A stretch of 64,000 nucleotides of DNA, from positions 6,961 through 70,960 of the forward strand of contig USGG01000003.1 in assembly GCA_900554215.1 (NCBI GenBank). The letters run 5' to 3'. Positions within the stretch are counted from its first letter, which is position 1. Every line of letters starts with the position of its first letter. Below, piece after piece: positions 25,040 to 33,296 of the stretch. The DNA is from an uncultured Megasphaera sp. (GTDB lineage Bacteria; Bacillota; Negativicutes; Veillonellales; Megasphaeraceae). The notes below the pieces were generated by a model. It did no database searches, was not told the DNA's origin, and saw nothing but the letters and a program-made list of their open reading frames with translations. Both the position numbers and the translations under genes were made by a program.

Positions 25040-26233
25040 TTATCGCATCCAGACTAATTGGTGTTTCGCCCGCGTCACCGCCGTATACTGCCAGCGCGCC
25101 TGAAACAGCGGGTCGCTGCCCGACGGCCAGCTGTCGTCAAAGACGACGACACGGTCCCATTCGCTGCCCTGGGCGGCATGGCAGGTAATGCAATAGGCGA
25201 ATTGAAAAATCATCTTGCGCATCCAGCGGCGCCGATCGGCGTCACAGAACAAGGACGCCGGCTCAAATACCAGTGCTGGGAATACGCCCGTCGGATCGTC
25301 GATCGGGACAAAATCCATCACATGTTCCTGTATCACGCAGGGCCGTTTCGTCTGCCAGGGCCGTTCCACGTAACGCTCTACTTCATGGACATGAAGGCAA
25401 TAGCCAATCATGCCATTCACCAAGGGATAGCGGTCTGCCCCGCCTTCCAGGAAGCTATTCCAGTCGTTGCGCTTGCAAATCAGCTTTTCCCCTTCTTCGG
25501 GAAGTGTTGTATTGGTATATCCCTGAATCAGACGCGCCTTGGCGTTGAGCGACTGGATGGTCGCATTCCGGCCGGCGATAATCTGCCCGGCCCAGGGCAG
25601 TATCTGCGGCAGGTCTGTATCCATGGCTGACTTTGGCAGCTGATAAATGACACAGCTGACCGACTCGTCCGGCAGGAGCGGCAAGCCTTTCCGTATCTTA
25701 TCGGCTAAGCGGGGAATCGCGCTGCCGGCGTCCTGGCGGACGATTTCGTCCAGTATGACGTCAGGATGCTGCAGCAGTTCCGATTCCTCATCGCCGACCG
25801 GCGGCAGCTGGAACGGGTCGCCGATCGTAAGGATCGGGATATCAAACGATTTCAAATCTGCCAGCAGCTTTTTCCCGACCATGGACGCTTCGTCGACAAT
25901 AATCAGCTCCGGTTTCGGATCCAGCCGGTCCTTCAAGGTCGATACGATCCGTTTCCGCGGGCCGCCCGGCGTCTGCACGGTAACCGTATCGACGTGATAA
26001 ATCAAAGAGTGAATCGTTTGGGCACACATGCCATGCTGCCGCATGACCAGTGCGGCCTTGCCCGTAAAAGCGCAAAACGCCGTCTTTGACCCGGCCAGCG
26101 CTTCGGCAATGGCCCGTGCCGTGAAGGTCTTACCCGTCCCGGCATACCCGGCTAGTTTAAAGATCTGCTCGTTTCCGGCGCTGTACCAGTCTTTCGCTTT
26201 ATTTAATGCATCCTGCTGTTGTTTGTTTAGCAT
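25040..26233 (-). CDS. SF1 helicase, Dda/RecD2-like
   Basis: 397 residues starting MLNKQQQDALNKAKDWYSAG at 26233, with a GGGAG site 6 bp upstream; upstream in-frame codons lie in the nuclease gene. Walker A is GYAGTGKT (29-36). The motif II segment is LIIVDEASMVGKKLLADL, motif III ILTIGDPFQLPPVGDE, and the C-terminal VTRAKHQLVW is typical of SF1B 5'-3' helicases such as phage T4 Dda. It is placed between the primase and VRR-NUC genes and ends 2 bp before the primase gene. Confidence 0.9.
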   Translation of the reverse strand: MLNKQQQDALNKAKDWYSAGNEQIFKLAGYAGTGKTFTARAIAEALAGSKTAFCAFTGKAALVMRQHGMCAQTIHSLIYHVDTVTVQTPGGPRKRIVSTLKDRLDPKPELIIVDEASMVGKKLLADLKSFDIPILTIGDPFQLPPVGDEESELLQHPDVILDEIVRQDAGSAIPRLADKIRKGLPLLPDESVSCVIYQLPKSAMDTDLPQILPWAGQIIAGRNATIQSLNAKARLIQGYTNTTLPEEGEKLICKRNDWNSFLEGGADRYPLVNGMIGYCLHVHEVERYVERPWQTKRPCVIQEHVMDFVPIDDPTGVFPALVFEPASLFCDADRRRWMRKMIFQFAYCITCHAAQGSEWDRVVVFDDSWPSGSDPLFQARWQYTAVTRAKHQLVWMR

Positions 26234-26642
26234 CTGCCACTCCCTCCCCGGATAAAATACGGGCCGCGTCGTCGACGCTGCGGGCAATACCGGCCCTTGC
26301 ACCTTGCCGCTGTAAGAACGCCAACATATCCCGCTGTTTAACGCTGATACGGCCGGTTTTCTGTTTTACTTCTACAGCTGCAAATACGGCGACCTGCCGG
26401 CCGACCATATCCGGCGTAATCGTCACCGGCACGAACCCGAACAAGTCGGGAAATCCGACAGGCAGACCCGTGCTGAAGGGCCGCGGGTTGACGATCATAA
26501 TCGTATTCGTATCCGGCGTCATGTGCATGCGCTGCACCTTGCCGGTCCATCCCTGGCCGACATTGGCCCGGAATAAGGTCCCCAGCTGCGTTTTCGATAC
26601 ATGCAGCCGGATAGTATTTTGTAAGTCATGTTCTTTCGTCAT
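26199..26642 (-). CDS. VRR-NUC domain nuclease
   Basis: 147 residues. The PD-(D/E)xK-type core is visible as GFPDLFGFVPV, then FAAVEVKQKTGRISVKQRDM and LQRQGARAGIARSVDD, which are the VRR-NUC motifs (D, ExK, Q). Phage stand-alone VRR-NUC proteins act as structure-specific or recombination endonucleases. It overlaps the helicase gene by 35 bp. Confidence 0.9.
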   Translation of the reverse strand: MTKEHDLQNTIRLHVSKTQLGTLFRANVGQGWTGKVQRMHMTPDTNTIMIVNPRPFSTGLPVGFPDLFGFVPVTITPDMVGRQVAVFAAVEVKQKTGRISVKQRDMLAFLQRQGARAGIARSVDDAARILSGEGVADAKQTTAGCIK

Positions 26643-26651
26643 CGCGTCCTC

Positions 26652-28019
26652 CTATCCTTTGATGCCTTTCACGCTGGCCATTTTAGACACCCAGCCCAAT
26701 TTATAGCCCCGCGCAATAGCAATGGATTCCAAATCTTTTTTTGTTCTCGCCCTGCCAACTTCCATGCGCTGCTCCCGCTTAATCCGGGCGATTTCCTGCA
26801 GTTCCCCGTCGGCTTGCTTGAGTTCACGGGCCGCCGCAGGCTTCGCATAACCGCAATAGGGACACGTCCGCAGGTGCGCTTCATATACCTGATAGCATTT
26901 CTCACACATCGTAATGGGCGCCGTAGCCGTATGGCGCTTCCGCTTCGGCTTGACGTCCAGCGTCCATTCCCGGTCGTCGTCGGGCAGGCCATGGCGGAAA
27001 CAGTTTCCGGCGTGGTCGATGATCACAGCGACTTTCTGGGGATTCTCCGGATCGGGACGCATGGCCCGCATAGACTGCTGAATATATAAGGTCAGAGACT
27101 GCGTCGGCCGGGCTAAAATCACCGCTTCCATCCCCGGTACGTCGAAGCCTTCGCCGAATAAATCGACGTTGCACAGGACTTTGATGTCGCGCCGGCGGAA
27201 CCGCTCGATAATGGCCGCCCGCAGGGACGCGTCGGTCTCGCCGTCGACGTGCTGCGCCGGAATCCCCGACTCCCGAAACAGGGCCGCCACGTGCTCGCTG
27301 TGTTTGCGCGTGACGCAGTAGCAACAGGCCTGTTTGCCGTTTGCCAGTTTCCGGTAGTTCTGTACGATGTCGCCGATAATATCGGCGTCGTTTACGGCTT
27401 CTTCCAACTCGGACTTTACATATTCCCCCATGCGGCTGTGAACGCTGCCGATATTGGCCTTACTGGGCGGGGCAAAATACCGGTACGGCGCCAGGTTGCC
27501 CCACTGGATGAGCTGCTGCACCGTCGGCCCCATGACTAAGGCGTCGAAGACGTCGCCCAGACCGGAACCGCCCAGACGCGCCGGCGTTGCCGTAACCCCT
27601 AAAACCTTCGCCTTTGGATACCAGGCCATAATCTTGCGCCACGTGTTGGCCGTTGCATGGTGGGCCTCATCAATGACGATAAACTGTATGTCCGGGATCT
27701 GTTCCAGCCGTTTGGCAACGGTCTGCGTACTGCCGACCTGTACCAGCTGCGCAGCGTCCATCGGCACGCCCGATGCAATGACGCCATGATGGATGCCCAT
27801 AGCGGTAAACGTCCGGTCGGCCTGCTCCAGCAGCTCTTTGCGATGTACGATAAATAACGTCCGCACGCCCTGCAGCTGTGCCTTGGCAATCATCCAGCCG
27901 ACCGTCACGGTCTTCCCTGCGCCACAGGGGGCGACAGCGCATACACGCCGCGCCCCCTGCTCATAGGCGGAAAACACATCGGTTACCATATGCGATTGAT
28001 AGGGCCGCAAGGCTATCAT
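26652..28019 (-). CDS. SF2 DEAH-type helicase with C-terminal zinc finger
   Basis: 455 residues. Motif I is PCGAGKT (31-37), motif II IDEAHH, motif III VTATPARL, and the second RecA domain ends with the motif VI QSMRAMRPD. A four-Cys finger (CEKC ... CPYC) lies near residue 385-405. Related phage helicases take part in replication or recombination (UvsW/RadD-like). It overlaps the SSB stop by one base. Confidence 0.93.
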   Translation of the reverse strand: MIALRPYQSHMVTDVFSAYEQGARRVCAVAPCGAGKTVTVGWMIAKAQLQGVRTLFIVHRKELLEQADRTFTAMGIHHGVIASGVPMDAAQLVQVGSTQTVAKRLEQIPDIQFIVIDEAHHATANTWRKIMAWYPKAKVLGVTATPARLGGSGLGDVFDALVMGPTVQQLIQWGNLAPYRYFAPPSKANIGSVHSRMGEYVKSELEEAVNDADIIGDIVQNYRKLANGKQACCYCVTRKHSEHVAALFRESGIPAQHVDGETDASLRAAIIERFRRRDIKVLCNVDLFGEGFDVPGMEAVILARPTQSLTLYIQQSMRAMRPDPENPQKVAVIIDHAGNCFRHGLPDDDREWTLDVKPKRKRHTATAPITMCEKCYQVYEAHLRTCPYCGYAKPAAARELKQADGELQEIARIKREQRMEVGRARTKKDLESIAIARGYKLGWVSKMASVKGIKG

Positions 28020-28576
28020 CAGAACGGCGCTCCATACGGGTCAGGCTGGGCGTACGGCGGCGCAGCAGGCGCAGATGAAGGCGCAGGCGGCGCGGCGTTC
28101 GGCTGTCCTGGCGGCATGGTATAGCCTGTCGCCGGCGGCGCGGGCGGTGTCGGCGGGGCGGCATAGGGCTGCCCTGCCGGAGTACTGCCATAAGCCTGCG
28201 CCGGGGCTGCATAACCGGTATGAGCCGGCGGCTGTCCCTGCTGTTCAGTTTCCGCCTTCGTATCGACGAAATCAAATCCCGTCACATTGATGCTGACGGA
28301 GGCATGAGCCTGGCCGTCCCTGTTTCCAATCCAGGCACTGATGTCATTAATTTCTCCATGCACGACAATCCGTGAGCCTTTATGGAAATACTGGGACAGG
28401 ATTTCCCCACTCTTGCCGAAGGCGACGGCGTCGACGAACACGGACTTGTTTTTCCCGTCCTTGTCCTTGCTCCGTACCTGCGTGGCGACGGTAATCGTAG
28501 TATAGGGGTTGCCGCCGTTCTGCGGCGTCCGGACTTCCGGATCACGGGTTAATCTCCCGTAAAATGATGTATTCAT
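28019..28576 (-). CDS. ssb: Single-stranded DNA-binding protein
   Basis: 185 residues with an OB fold in residues 1-108 (MNTSFYGRLTRDPEVRTPQN ... GEILSQYFHKGSRIVVHGEI), then a long Pro/Ala/Gly/Tyr/Gln-rich flexible tail ending DPYGAPF. The tail tip is only weakly acidic compared with the DDDIPF of cellular SSB. It coats phage single strands and should interact with the adjacent Sak4-like ATPase. Confidence 0.93.
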   Translation of the reverse strand: MNTSFYGRLTRDPEVRTPQNGGNPYTTITVATQVRSKDKDGKNKSVFVDAVAFGKSGEILSQYFHKGSRIVVHGEINDISAWIGNRDGQAHASVSINVTGFDFVDTKAETEQQGQPPAHTGYAAPAQAYGSTPAGQPYAAPPTPPAPPATGYTMPPGQPNAAPPAPSSAPAAPPYAQPDPYGAPF

Positions 28577-28588
28577 GTGTCGTACCTC

Positions 28589-29698
28589 CTAAAAAGGAAT
28601 ATGTGTCTGCTGAAATTCCGCCTCTAACGCGCGGCGGTCGACGTGAATATACTGGCAAATTTCATTGGTAAGGGCATAGACTTCTGACGCCGTAATCTGG
28701 TCAAAGGGCTTGCCCCAGCGTTTGGACGCGTACTCCGGCAAGATGTCCATCGACCAGCCGCCTTTCGTCCAGACAAATTTAAGCAGCTCCATCAAATACA
28801 CGTCGGACTGCGTATCCACAGACGGCTGCGGCTGCACAGGCGCCACCGAAGCTGCCGCAGGCTGTACTGGCTGAGCAGGAACGGCCGGCTGCGGAGCTGG
28901 CTGCACCGGTTGGGACGAAACAGAGGGCTGCGGAGCCTGTTGCGGTGTGGTCGGCTGTGGCACTGACTGCGCCGCAGTGACCGGTACGGGCTGCGGGGCC
29001 GGCGCAGGTTCACCCGCATCAAGCCATTGCTTCAGCGTCTTGCCCACGTCCGGCGTCGGCATAAAATACTGGCCGTCAAACAGGCGCGTACGGTCTTTAT
29101 TGACCGTGGCCACGTGGTCGATGCTTAAATCGAAGACCACCGTAAATTCGTACTCAATGCCGTCACGCTGAATCGGCGCCGCGCCGACCTTAACGATGCG
29201 TTTCCGTCCATTGGAATCATCCTGCATGTACTCGGTCTTGGCCCGCATCGTCGCAATAATATGGCACGGGCTGTTCAGCATCGTTTCGATGAGCTTGTTA
29301 TACTCCGGCGTGACTTCCCGCCACGCCGCCCAGCCATTGCCTTTATACTTGGCGTCGGTCGCCTTGTCCTTCTGCTCCAAAAGGCCGCCTTCGCCGTTCC
29401 AGGCATGGGACAGGCTGTCGATAATGACGAGTTCAAACCCTTCCTGTTCCGCTGCACGAATCGCTTCGATGTATTTCTTAGGCGTGTATGGTGGGTGCAA
29501 GGTCAGCACGCTGTACGTGCCCAAGTTGGCATATAAGTTAGCGCTGCCGTTTTCTGTATCGATGACGGCAACCTTCTCCATCGGCACGATGCCGCTGGCA
29601 ATGAGCAGGGCTGAATAAGTTTTCCCGGACCCCGACGGGCCGGACAGGGCCAGGCGGAGTTTTGCCACCTGGCGGACGGCTTGTTTAAAAAGTCCCAT
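28589..29698 (-). CDS. Sak4-like AAA ATPase, recombination protein
   Basis: 369 residues. RecA-type core with Walker A GPSGSGKT (20-27), Walker B LVIIDSLSHAW near 100, and an IATMRAKTEYMQ sensor segment, matching phage Sak4/AAA_24 single-strand annealing ATPases. Residues about 225-300 are an unusually long Pro/Gln/Ala/Val linker of near-repeats (PAPQP, VQPA). The last 65 residues form a separate helical domain (KRWGKPFDQITASEVYALTN). It neighbours SSB, with which Sak4 proteins cooperate. Confidence 0.88.
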   Translation of the reverse strand: MGLFKQAVRQVAKLRLALSGPSGSGKTYSALLIASGIVPMEKVAVIDTENGSANLYANLGTYSVLTLHPPYTPKKYIEAIRAAEQEGFELVIIDSLSHAWNGEGGLLEQKDKATDAKYKGNGWAAWREVTPEYNKLIETMLNSPCHIIATMRAKTEYMQDDSNGRKRIVKVGAAPIQRDGIEYEFTVVFDLSIDHVATVNKDRTRLFDGQYFMPTPDVGKTLKQWLDAGEPAPAPQPVPVTAAQSVPQPTTPQQAPQPSVSSQPVQPAPQPAVPAQPVQPAAASVAPVQPQPSVDTQSDVYLMELLKFVWTKGGWSMDILPEYASKRWGKPFDQITASEVYALTNEICQYIHVDRRALEAEFQQTHIPF

Positions 29699-29702
29699 AG
29701 TA

Positions 29703-30638
29703 TCACCTCAATGCCACGTCATAGGGATACGACAGCTGATCCAGCGCCGCGCAGACGCGGTCGTAATCTCCCATATGTACGTGATGAATCGTAATAATCA
29801 TATCTTTATAGTCCTCCGACACGTTCTCCGTTGGCGGCTCGGCCTTCGGCAGCGGCGGAAGGGGCGGCAAGGGCGGAACCGGCGGCGCTGAATGCTGCAC
29901 GGCGGCATCTTCAATACTCTTCCTATCTTCGGCAGCCTTAAAAATAGCCGCTTTCATATCCGCCAATCCTTGTGACAGTAACGTATCCGTCAGGATTTCT
30001 GCTGCCTGTAAGGGCGAGCGCAGCCCATAGAAGGCGTTGGCCTGTTCCACGTACATACGCGCCATTTCCTGCCGGTCCCGGCGCAGCTGTTCCCGGTCGT
30101 CGTCGGCCTGCTGCACGGCCTTGAGACGGACGAGCTCATGATCGATTTCGACGACCGTTTCCGACCATTTTGCCGTCTTATTCATCCATTTCGGATTCCA
30201 TGCGACCTGTTCCAGATACGCCTCCCGCACGCCCAGGGCCTGCGCTTTGGCCGCGACTTCCCGCTGTATCTGCGCCTTGACGTCAGCGATGCGCCGGTCT
30301 TCATAAATCTGCAGCTGGGCGTTCAGCGGTTCTTCGACGGCAGCAATGATTTGATACAGGTTACGGCACTGCATCGTAAAGTCGTCAACGGGCTTTTTAA
30401 GCTTCGTCTTCGTCGACCGTTCAAACTTCTGCAAATGCGTGCGCAGGGACACGACTTCCCGCTTGACCTTCCCCATGTCCTCTGCATTTTCGTCCGTCAC
30501 GACGAGATTACGATACCGTTCCGTCACGGCCTTTAGATACTCTTCAATGTCTGTATAGTTCCATTGCAACGCCGCATCAAAGGAAAGCAGCTGCGGTTCT
30601 ACCGGCGTCAGCGCCGGCAGCGTTGTTGTTTCATTCAT
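29703..30638 (-). CDS. DUF1351 family protein
   Basis: 311 residues of the DUF1351 phage family. It has a coiled coil from about 60 to 210, with REVVSLRTHLQKFERSTKTK and QAQIREVAAKAQALGVREAYL-like helices, and a WMNKTAKWSETV motif. A Pro-rich linker (APPVPPLPPLPPLPK) precedes a small C-terminal alpha-beta domain (IITIHHVHMGDYDRVCAALD). DUF1351 genes travel with phage recombination modules and may be accessory factors. Confidence 0.85.
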   Translation of the reverse strand: MNETTTLPALTPVEPQLLSFDAALQWNYTDIEEYLKAVTERYRNLVVTDENAEDMGKVKREVVSLRTHLQKFERSTKTKLKKPVDDFTMQCRNLYQIIAAVEEPLNAQLQIYEDRRIADVKAQIQREVAAKAQALGVREAYLEQVAWNPKWMNKTAKWSETVVEIDHELVRLKAVQQADDDREQLRRDRQEMARMYVEQANAFYGLRSPLQAAEILTDTLLSQGLADMKAAIFKAAEDRKSIEDAAVQHSAPPVPPLPPLPPLPKAEPPTENVSEDYKDMIITIHHVHMGDYDRVCAALDQLSYPYDVALR

Positions 30639-30651
30639 GGTAGTGTCCTCC

Positions 30652-30981
30652 TCACATCTTAGATAAAATCATGCGGATCTCTTGCACTAAGGCAATAAAC
30701 TGGCTGTCCGACATGTCCTTCGTCTCTAACCGCTCAATGCATACATCGTACAAGTGCTGGTACGCGGCCATCTTTACGGATGGTTCCTTCATGTCTTCAT
30801 CGGAAAAGGGCGGCGCCGTCTCGACGCCGTCAGGCGTCACGGCAATCAAGCCCCTCGACTTCAACCGGAACTTATATTTCTTTACATGGTACGGATCCCA
30901 ATGGAGCGCTTCGGCAACCTCGGGATTCTTCGCCTGAGGGTGTTTCTTATAAAATTCATACAATTCTTCGCATTTTGTCAT
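30652..30981 (-). CDS. Small winged-helix-like phage protein
   Basis: 109 residues. The N-terminal half has a helix-turn-helix pattern (LYEFYKKHPQAKNPEVAEAL, then DPYHVKKYKFRLKSRGLIAV), suggesting a winged helix. The C-terminal half is a helical segment. Its role is unknown; small DNA-binding proteins often start phage early operons. Confidence 0.6.
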   Translation of the reverse strand: MTKCEELYEFYKKHPQAKNPEVAEALHWDPYHVKKYKFRLKSRGLIAVTPDGVETAPPFSDEDMKEPSVKMAAYQHLYDVCIERLETKDMSDSQFIALVQEIRMILSKM

Positions 30982-31031
30982 TGTCTCTCTCGCATTCTCA
31001 TGCTACAATGAGCATGGTTACAGTTTTTTAT

Positions 31032-31068
31032 ATATGAGCCGTTCCTTGTTGGCGCAGGGGACGGCTCG
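31032..31068 (-). other. Hairpin in an intergenic gap
   Basis: GAGCCGT / ACGGCTC arms flank a 19-base loop between two small early genes. On the plus strand T-rich sequence follows. On the minus strand no T run follows, so it is a leader or attenuator structure rather than a clear terminator for the early operon. A second short inverted repeat (CATGCT/AGCATG) lies just beside it at about 30998-31015. Confidence 0.4.
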
Positions 31069-31075
31069 TTTCGTT

Positions 31076-31381
31076 TCAATGGATAATCCATCCAGCCTGA
31101 TACATAATACAGGCCACGACTGTGAACAATACAAGCAGCCCGCCGAGAAACAGCGCTAACCCCTGCATTTTACGGGCATCCTCTTCCAGCTGCATAACGT
31201 ACTGCCAGTTCTTGACCGACAAACCGTTGAACGTTTCCGGATTGGGAACTGGATAGTACTTCGTATCACCCGTAACCGGGTCTTTATTGACCCATGCCGG
31301 CACAACAGGCTTCTGCAGGTTTGAAAACGCCACGCCGGCCGCCCGGTCAATCATCTTATAGTCGTCCGCTTCATTGTGCAT
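31076..31381 (-). CDS. Small membrane-anchored phage protein
   Basis: 101 residues from the ATG at 31381 (MHNEADDYKMIDRAAGVAFS). The N-terminal 70 residues are soluble and the C-terminus is a single hydrophobic helix (LALFLGGLLVLFTVVACIMY), so it is a tail-anchored protein. It overlaps the preceding gene by 11 bp. No family recognised; superinfection-related roles are possible but unsupported. Confidence 0.6.
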   Translation of the reverse strand: MHNEADDYKMIDRAAGVAFSNLQKPVVPAWVNKDPVTGDTKYYPVPNPETFNGLSVKNWQYVMQLEEDARKMQGLALFLGGLLVLFTVVACIMYQAGWIIH

Positions 31382-31685
31382 GTTCCTGCTCCTCCATTTC
31401 TTGCTTGATCTCATCTAACGCCTCACGGTTCAGGTCTTCCAATAAATATTGCACGTCTTTACGTGACATGCTGTACGCAAGACCTACAGACAACACACGC
31501 TTTACCGCGTTGACGACACGTTGCGCCTGTACGGCTTTGATACTGAACGTACCAAGTCTCCCGCCAACTGGCTTTTGGGCTTCCCAATAATGCGCGTCTT
31601 TCATAAGCAACTTCAGTTCCGCCAGCATGGCGGCCTTTTCATTCTTATTCAATCGCTTCCCATCCTTTCTGTGCGGCGTAGGCAT
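31371..31685 (-). CDS. Hypothetical early phage protein
   Basis: 104 residues of mostly charged helix (KNEKAAMLAELKLLMKDAHY ... DLNREALDEIKQEMEEQEHA). The start is uncertain: the first ATG (31685) overlaps the upstream gene by 41 bp and lacks a good ribosome site, while an in-frame ATG at 31628 follows AAAAGG. No family recognised. Confidence 0.55.
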   Translation of the reverse strand: MPTPHRKDGKRLNKNEKAAMLAELKLLMKDAHYWEAQKPVGGRLGTFSIKAVQAQRVVNAVKRVLSVGLAYSMSRKDVQYLLEDLNREALDEIKQEMEEQEHAQ

Positions 31686-31848
31686 CCAGATCAGCCTGCG
31701 CTTCTTTTCTTGTGTTTCGCCATGGCAGCTGCCTCATACAGTGCCATGACAGCGTCCGTGGCTTCAAGTACCGGCCTTTGAAGGCACAATCGCCTAAGCC
31801 AGGCATAACCTGATAGAGCCAGCCGCGGGAATCTCTATACTGCTTCAT
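31645..31848 (-). CDS. Hypothetical early phage protein
   Basis: 67 residues from an ATG at 31848 preceded by GGAGAGTCGAT: MKQYRDSRGWLYQVMPGLGD. The protein is rich in Arg, Trp and Tyr, with a RNTRKEAQADLDAYAAQKGW C-terminal segment like that of AP2-type integrase arm or DNA-binding modules. Four-base overlap with the gene upstream. Confidence 0.6.
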   Translation of the reverse strand: MKQYRDSRGWLYQVMPGLGDCAFKGRYLKPRTLSWHCMRQLPWRNTRKEAQADLDAYAAQKGWEAIE

Positions 31849-32036
31849 ATCGACTCTCCTTCCTTCAAAACTCTCCCGTCCTGCAGCCGCACGGGCTTGC
31901 CGTCCCACACATGCCGGCCCCAATACCGCATCAGCGGCCGGGGCCAGCGCACGAGCACTGGTTCCCAGTCGTGCGGGATATACCTGCGCGGCGCTCTGCC
32001 GTGGTCGCGGACGTAATCCGCATAGGTGTAGGTCAT
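31845..32036 (-). CDS. Hypothetical early phage protein
   Basis: 63 residues, strongly basic and aromatic (RYIPHDWEPVLVRWPRPLMR, YWGRHVWDGKPVRLQDGRVL). It overlaps both neighbours by 4 bp, so it is translated as part of the same early operon. No family recognised. Confidence 0.55.
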   Translation of the reverse strand: MTYTYADYVRDHGRAPRRYIPHDWEPVLVRWPRPLMRYWGRHVWDGKPVRLQDGRVLKEGESI

Positions 32037-32314
32037 GCCAATTCCACCCCCGGAAACAGTTCGTCGTCTTTAGTTACGACGCGGAGCTGCTGCGGATGTT
32101 TCCGCATGAACCCTTCACGCCGCTGCGCTTTTGCCCGCAACCACTCGATCAGTGTCGAGCGTTCGATGCATATCAGCCGTCCGGATTTAAACGCCGGAAG
32201 TCCTTCATGCAGCCATTTATCGACCGTCTCCAACGACGTGCCGGTAATGGCGGCCACGTCATGCCGATTGTAAATGATCCGGTTTTCAAGAGCGATTTTG
32301 TCTCGAAATGCCAT
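32033..32314 (-). CDS. Excisionase/MerR-like helix-turn-helix protein
   Basis: 93 residues. NRHDVAAITGTSLETVDKWL is a MerR/Xis-type helix-turn-helix, followed by the wing GLPAFKSGRLICIERSTLIE that excisionase-like (HTH_17) domains show. A basic C-terminal tail follows. It could be the excision factor working with the integrase, or an early regulator; its place at the start of the early operon fits either. Confidence 0.7.
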   Translation of the reverse strand: MAFRDKIALENRIIYNRHDVAAITGTSLETVDKWLHEGLPAFKSGRLICIERSTLIEWLRAKAQRREGFMRKHPQQLRVVTKDDELFPGVELA

Positions 32315-32333
32315 TATGTCCGCCTCCCTTCTT

Positions 32334-32516
32334 CTACACTAAATCAGATATGTTGCAGCATAATGCTTCAGCAATTCTATATAAGGTGGATAACCTAACA
32401 TCACCGCCTTTCTCCACATTCCACAGCCCCCGATAGGAAAGACCTGTTTCTTTCGACAGTTGGTGCAAGGAAATGCCTTTCTGTTGCCTTACTTCTTTAA
32501 TCTTGTTTTGTATCAT
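32334..32516 (-). CDS. Cro/CI-type helix-turn-helix regulator
   Basis: 60 residues that are nothing but a compact HTH_3/HTH_26 domain (KIKEVRQQKGISLHQLSKET, GLSYRGLWNVEKGGDVRLST, IAEALCCNISDLV). Such minimal proteins act as secondary Cro-like regulators. The gene is the first of the minus-strand early operon and is divergent from the membrane protein gene at 32593. Confidence 0.8.
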   Translation of the reverse strand: MIQNKIKEVRQQKGISLHQLSKETGLSYRGLWNVEKGGDVRLSTLYRIAEALCCNISDLV

Positions 32517-32592
32517 TTGTTATTCACTCTTTCTTACGCATGTTATTATGTTGTATAATGCATAATATGCCCTATAAAAGGAGAATTGATAT

Positions 32593-32913
32593 ATGTTAGA
32601 ATCGTTACAACATGAAATAGAAACATATGTTTACATTATTTTGGGAACCGTTATGGCCACAATTATTAAGCATTATTTAGGTTATGTTTTAACAGAAAAC
32701 AAATTACTCGAATTTTTAATTAATTTTATTCCAGGCATATTCTTTCTTTATGCAAGCTCCAGTTCATATATTTGTCATTTGCTGGGGGAAATATTAAATA
32801 AATCAGAACTGACTGGATTCATAATCTTAGCTACTTTTGGTCTTCTGTTTCTTTCGAACGCGGTAGTCATTATTCTTACAATTATTAAGAACAAGAAATT
32901 GAATAAACTGTAA
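32593..32913 (+). CDS. Small AT-rich membrane protein
   Basis: 106 residues on the plus strand, with AAAGGAGA 8 bp before the ATG. Three hydrophobic segments (YVYIILGTVMATIIKHYLG, FLINFIPGIFFLYASSS, IILATFGLLFLSNAVVIILT) and a basic end. Very AT-rich, divergent from the phage early operon and followed by its own terminator at 33019-33054. These are marks of a lysogeny-expressed moron; a superinfection-exclusion role is possible but unproven. Confidence 0.7.
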   Translation: MLESLQHEIETYVYIILGTVMATIIKHYLGYVLTENKLLEFLINFIPGIFFLYASSSSYICHLLGEILNKSELTGFIILATFGLLFLSNAVVIILTIIKNKKLNKL

Positions 32914-33018
32914 TATTTGTTTATCAAACATAAAACCAATAATGCATCCTATAGTAAGCGCAATTATACGATTTTCCATCGTTTTATCGCCCCCTCTTAA
33001 TTATTCAATTCTTCGTTG

Positions 33019-33054
33019 AACTGGAAGTTGCCTTAGCAGTTCCAGTTCTTTTTT
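33019..33054 (+). terminator. Terminator-like hairpin after the small membrane protein gene
   Basis: GAACTGGAA, 13-base loop, TTCCAGTTC, then TTTTT. The stem is a perfect 9 bp. It faces the plus strand, about 105 bp after the membrane protein gene. Confidence 0.65.
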
Positions 33055-33082
33055 ATTGTCTTCCATCTCTACCGCCTCCTTT

Positions 33083-33247
33083 CTATGGATTGCGTTTTTC
33101 TATCTGCTGGCGCAGATATTCGATTTCTTTTCGGGCAGCACTCATATCGCTTTGCAACTTCCAGTATCTATCACCTATCTGGTTAATTCGGATTAACAAA
33201 ATACAAAACACAAGAAATGCTGCCCAACTAACGGCTGTTGTTGTCAT
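33083..33247 (-). CDS. Small membrane protein with coiled coil
   Basis: 54 residues from the ATG at 33247 (TAGGAGGGTAT upstream). An N-terminal transmembrane helix (AVSWAAFLVFCILLIRINQI) is followed by a charged coiled coil (SDMSAARKEIEYLRQQIEKR). No family recognised. It is convergent with the small membrane protein gene at 32593 and divergent from the DUF4145 gene. Confidence 0.6.
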   Translation of the reverse strand: MTTTAVSWAAFLVFCILLIRINQIGDRYWKLQSDMSAARKEIEYLRQQIEKRNP

Positions 33248-33296
33248 ATACCCTCCTATTTTGATACAATAATAAAAAGAAAGGCGGGGATTTTTT

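Noticed and set aside
32827..32979. 50-codon minus-strand frame with a GGGGGCG ribosome-like site
   Set aside because: It overlaps the end of the better supported plus-strand membrane protein gene and has no family or composition support; left as uncertain.
33002..33066. Mini-gene after an AGGAGGCGGTAGAG site
   Set aside because: Careful reading gives only MEDNKKNWNC before a stop; the region is better explained by the plus-strand terminator hairpin at 33019-33054.
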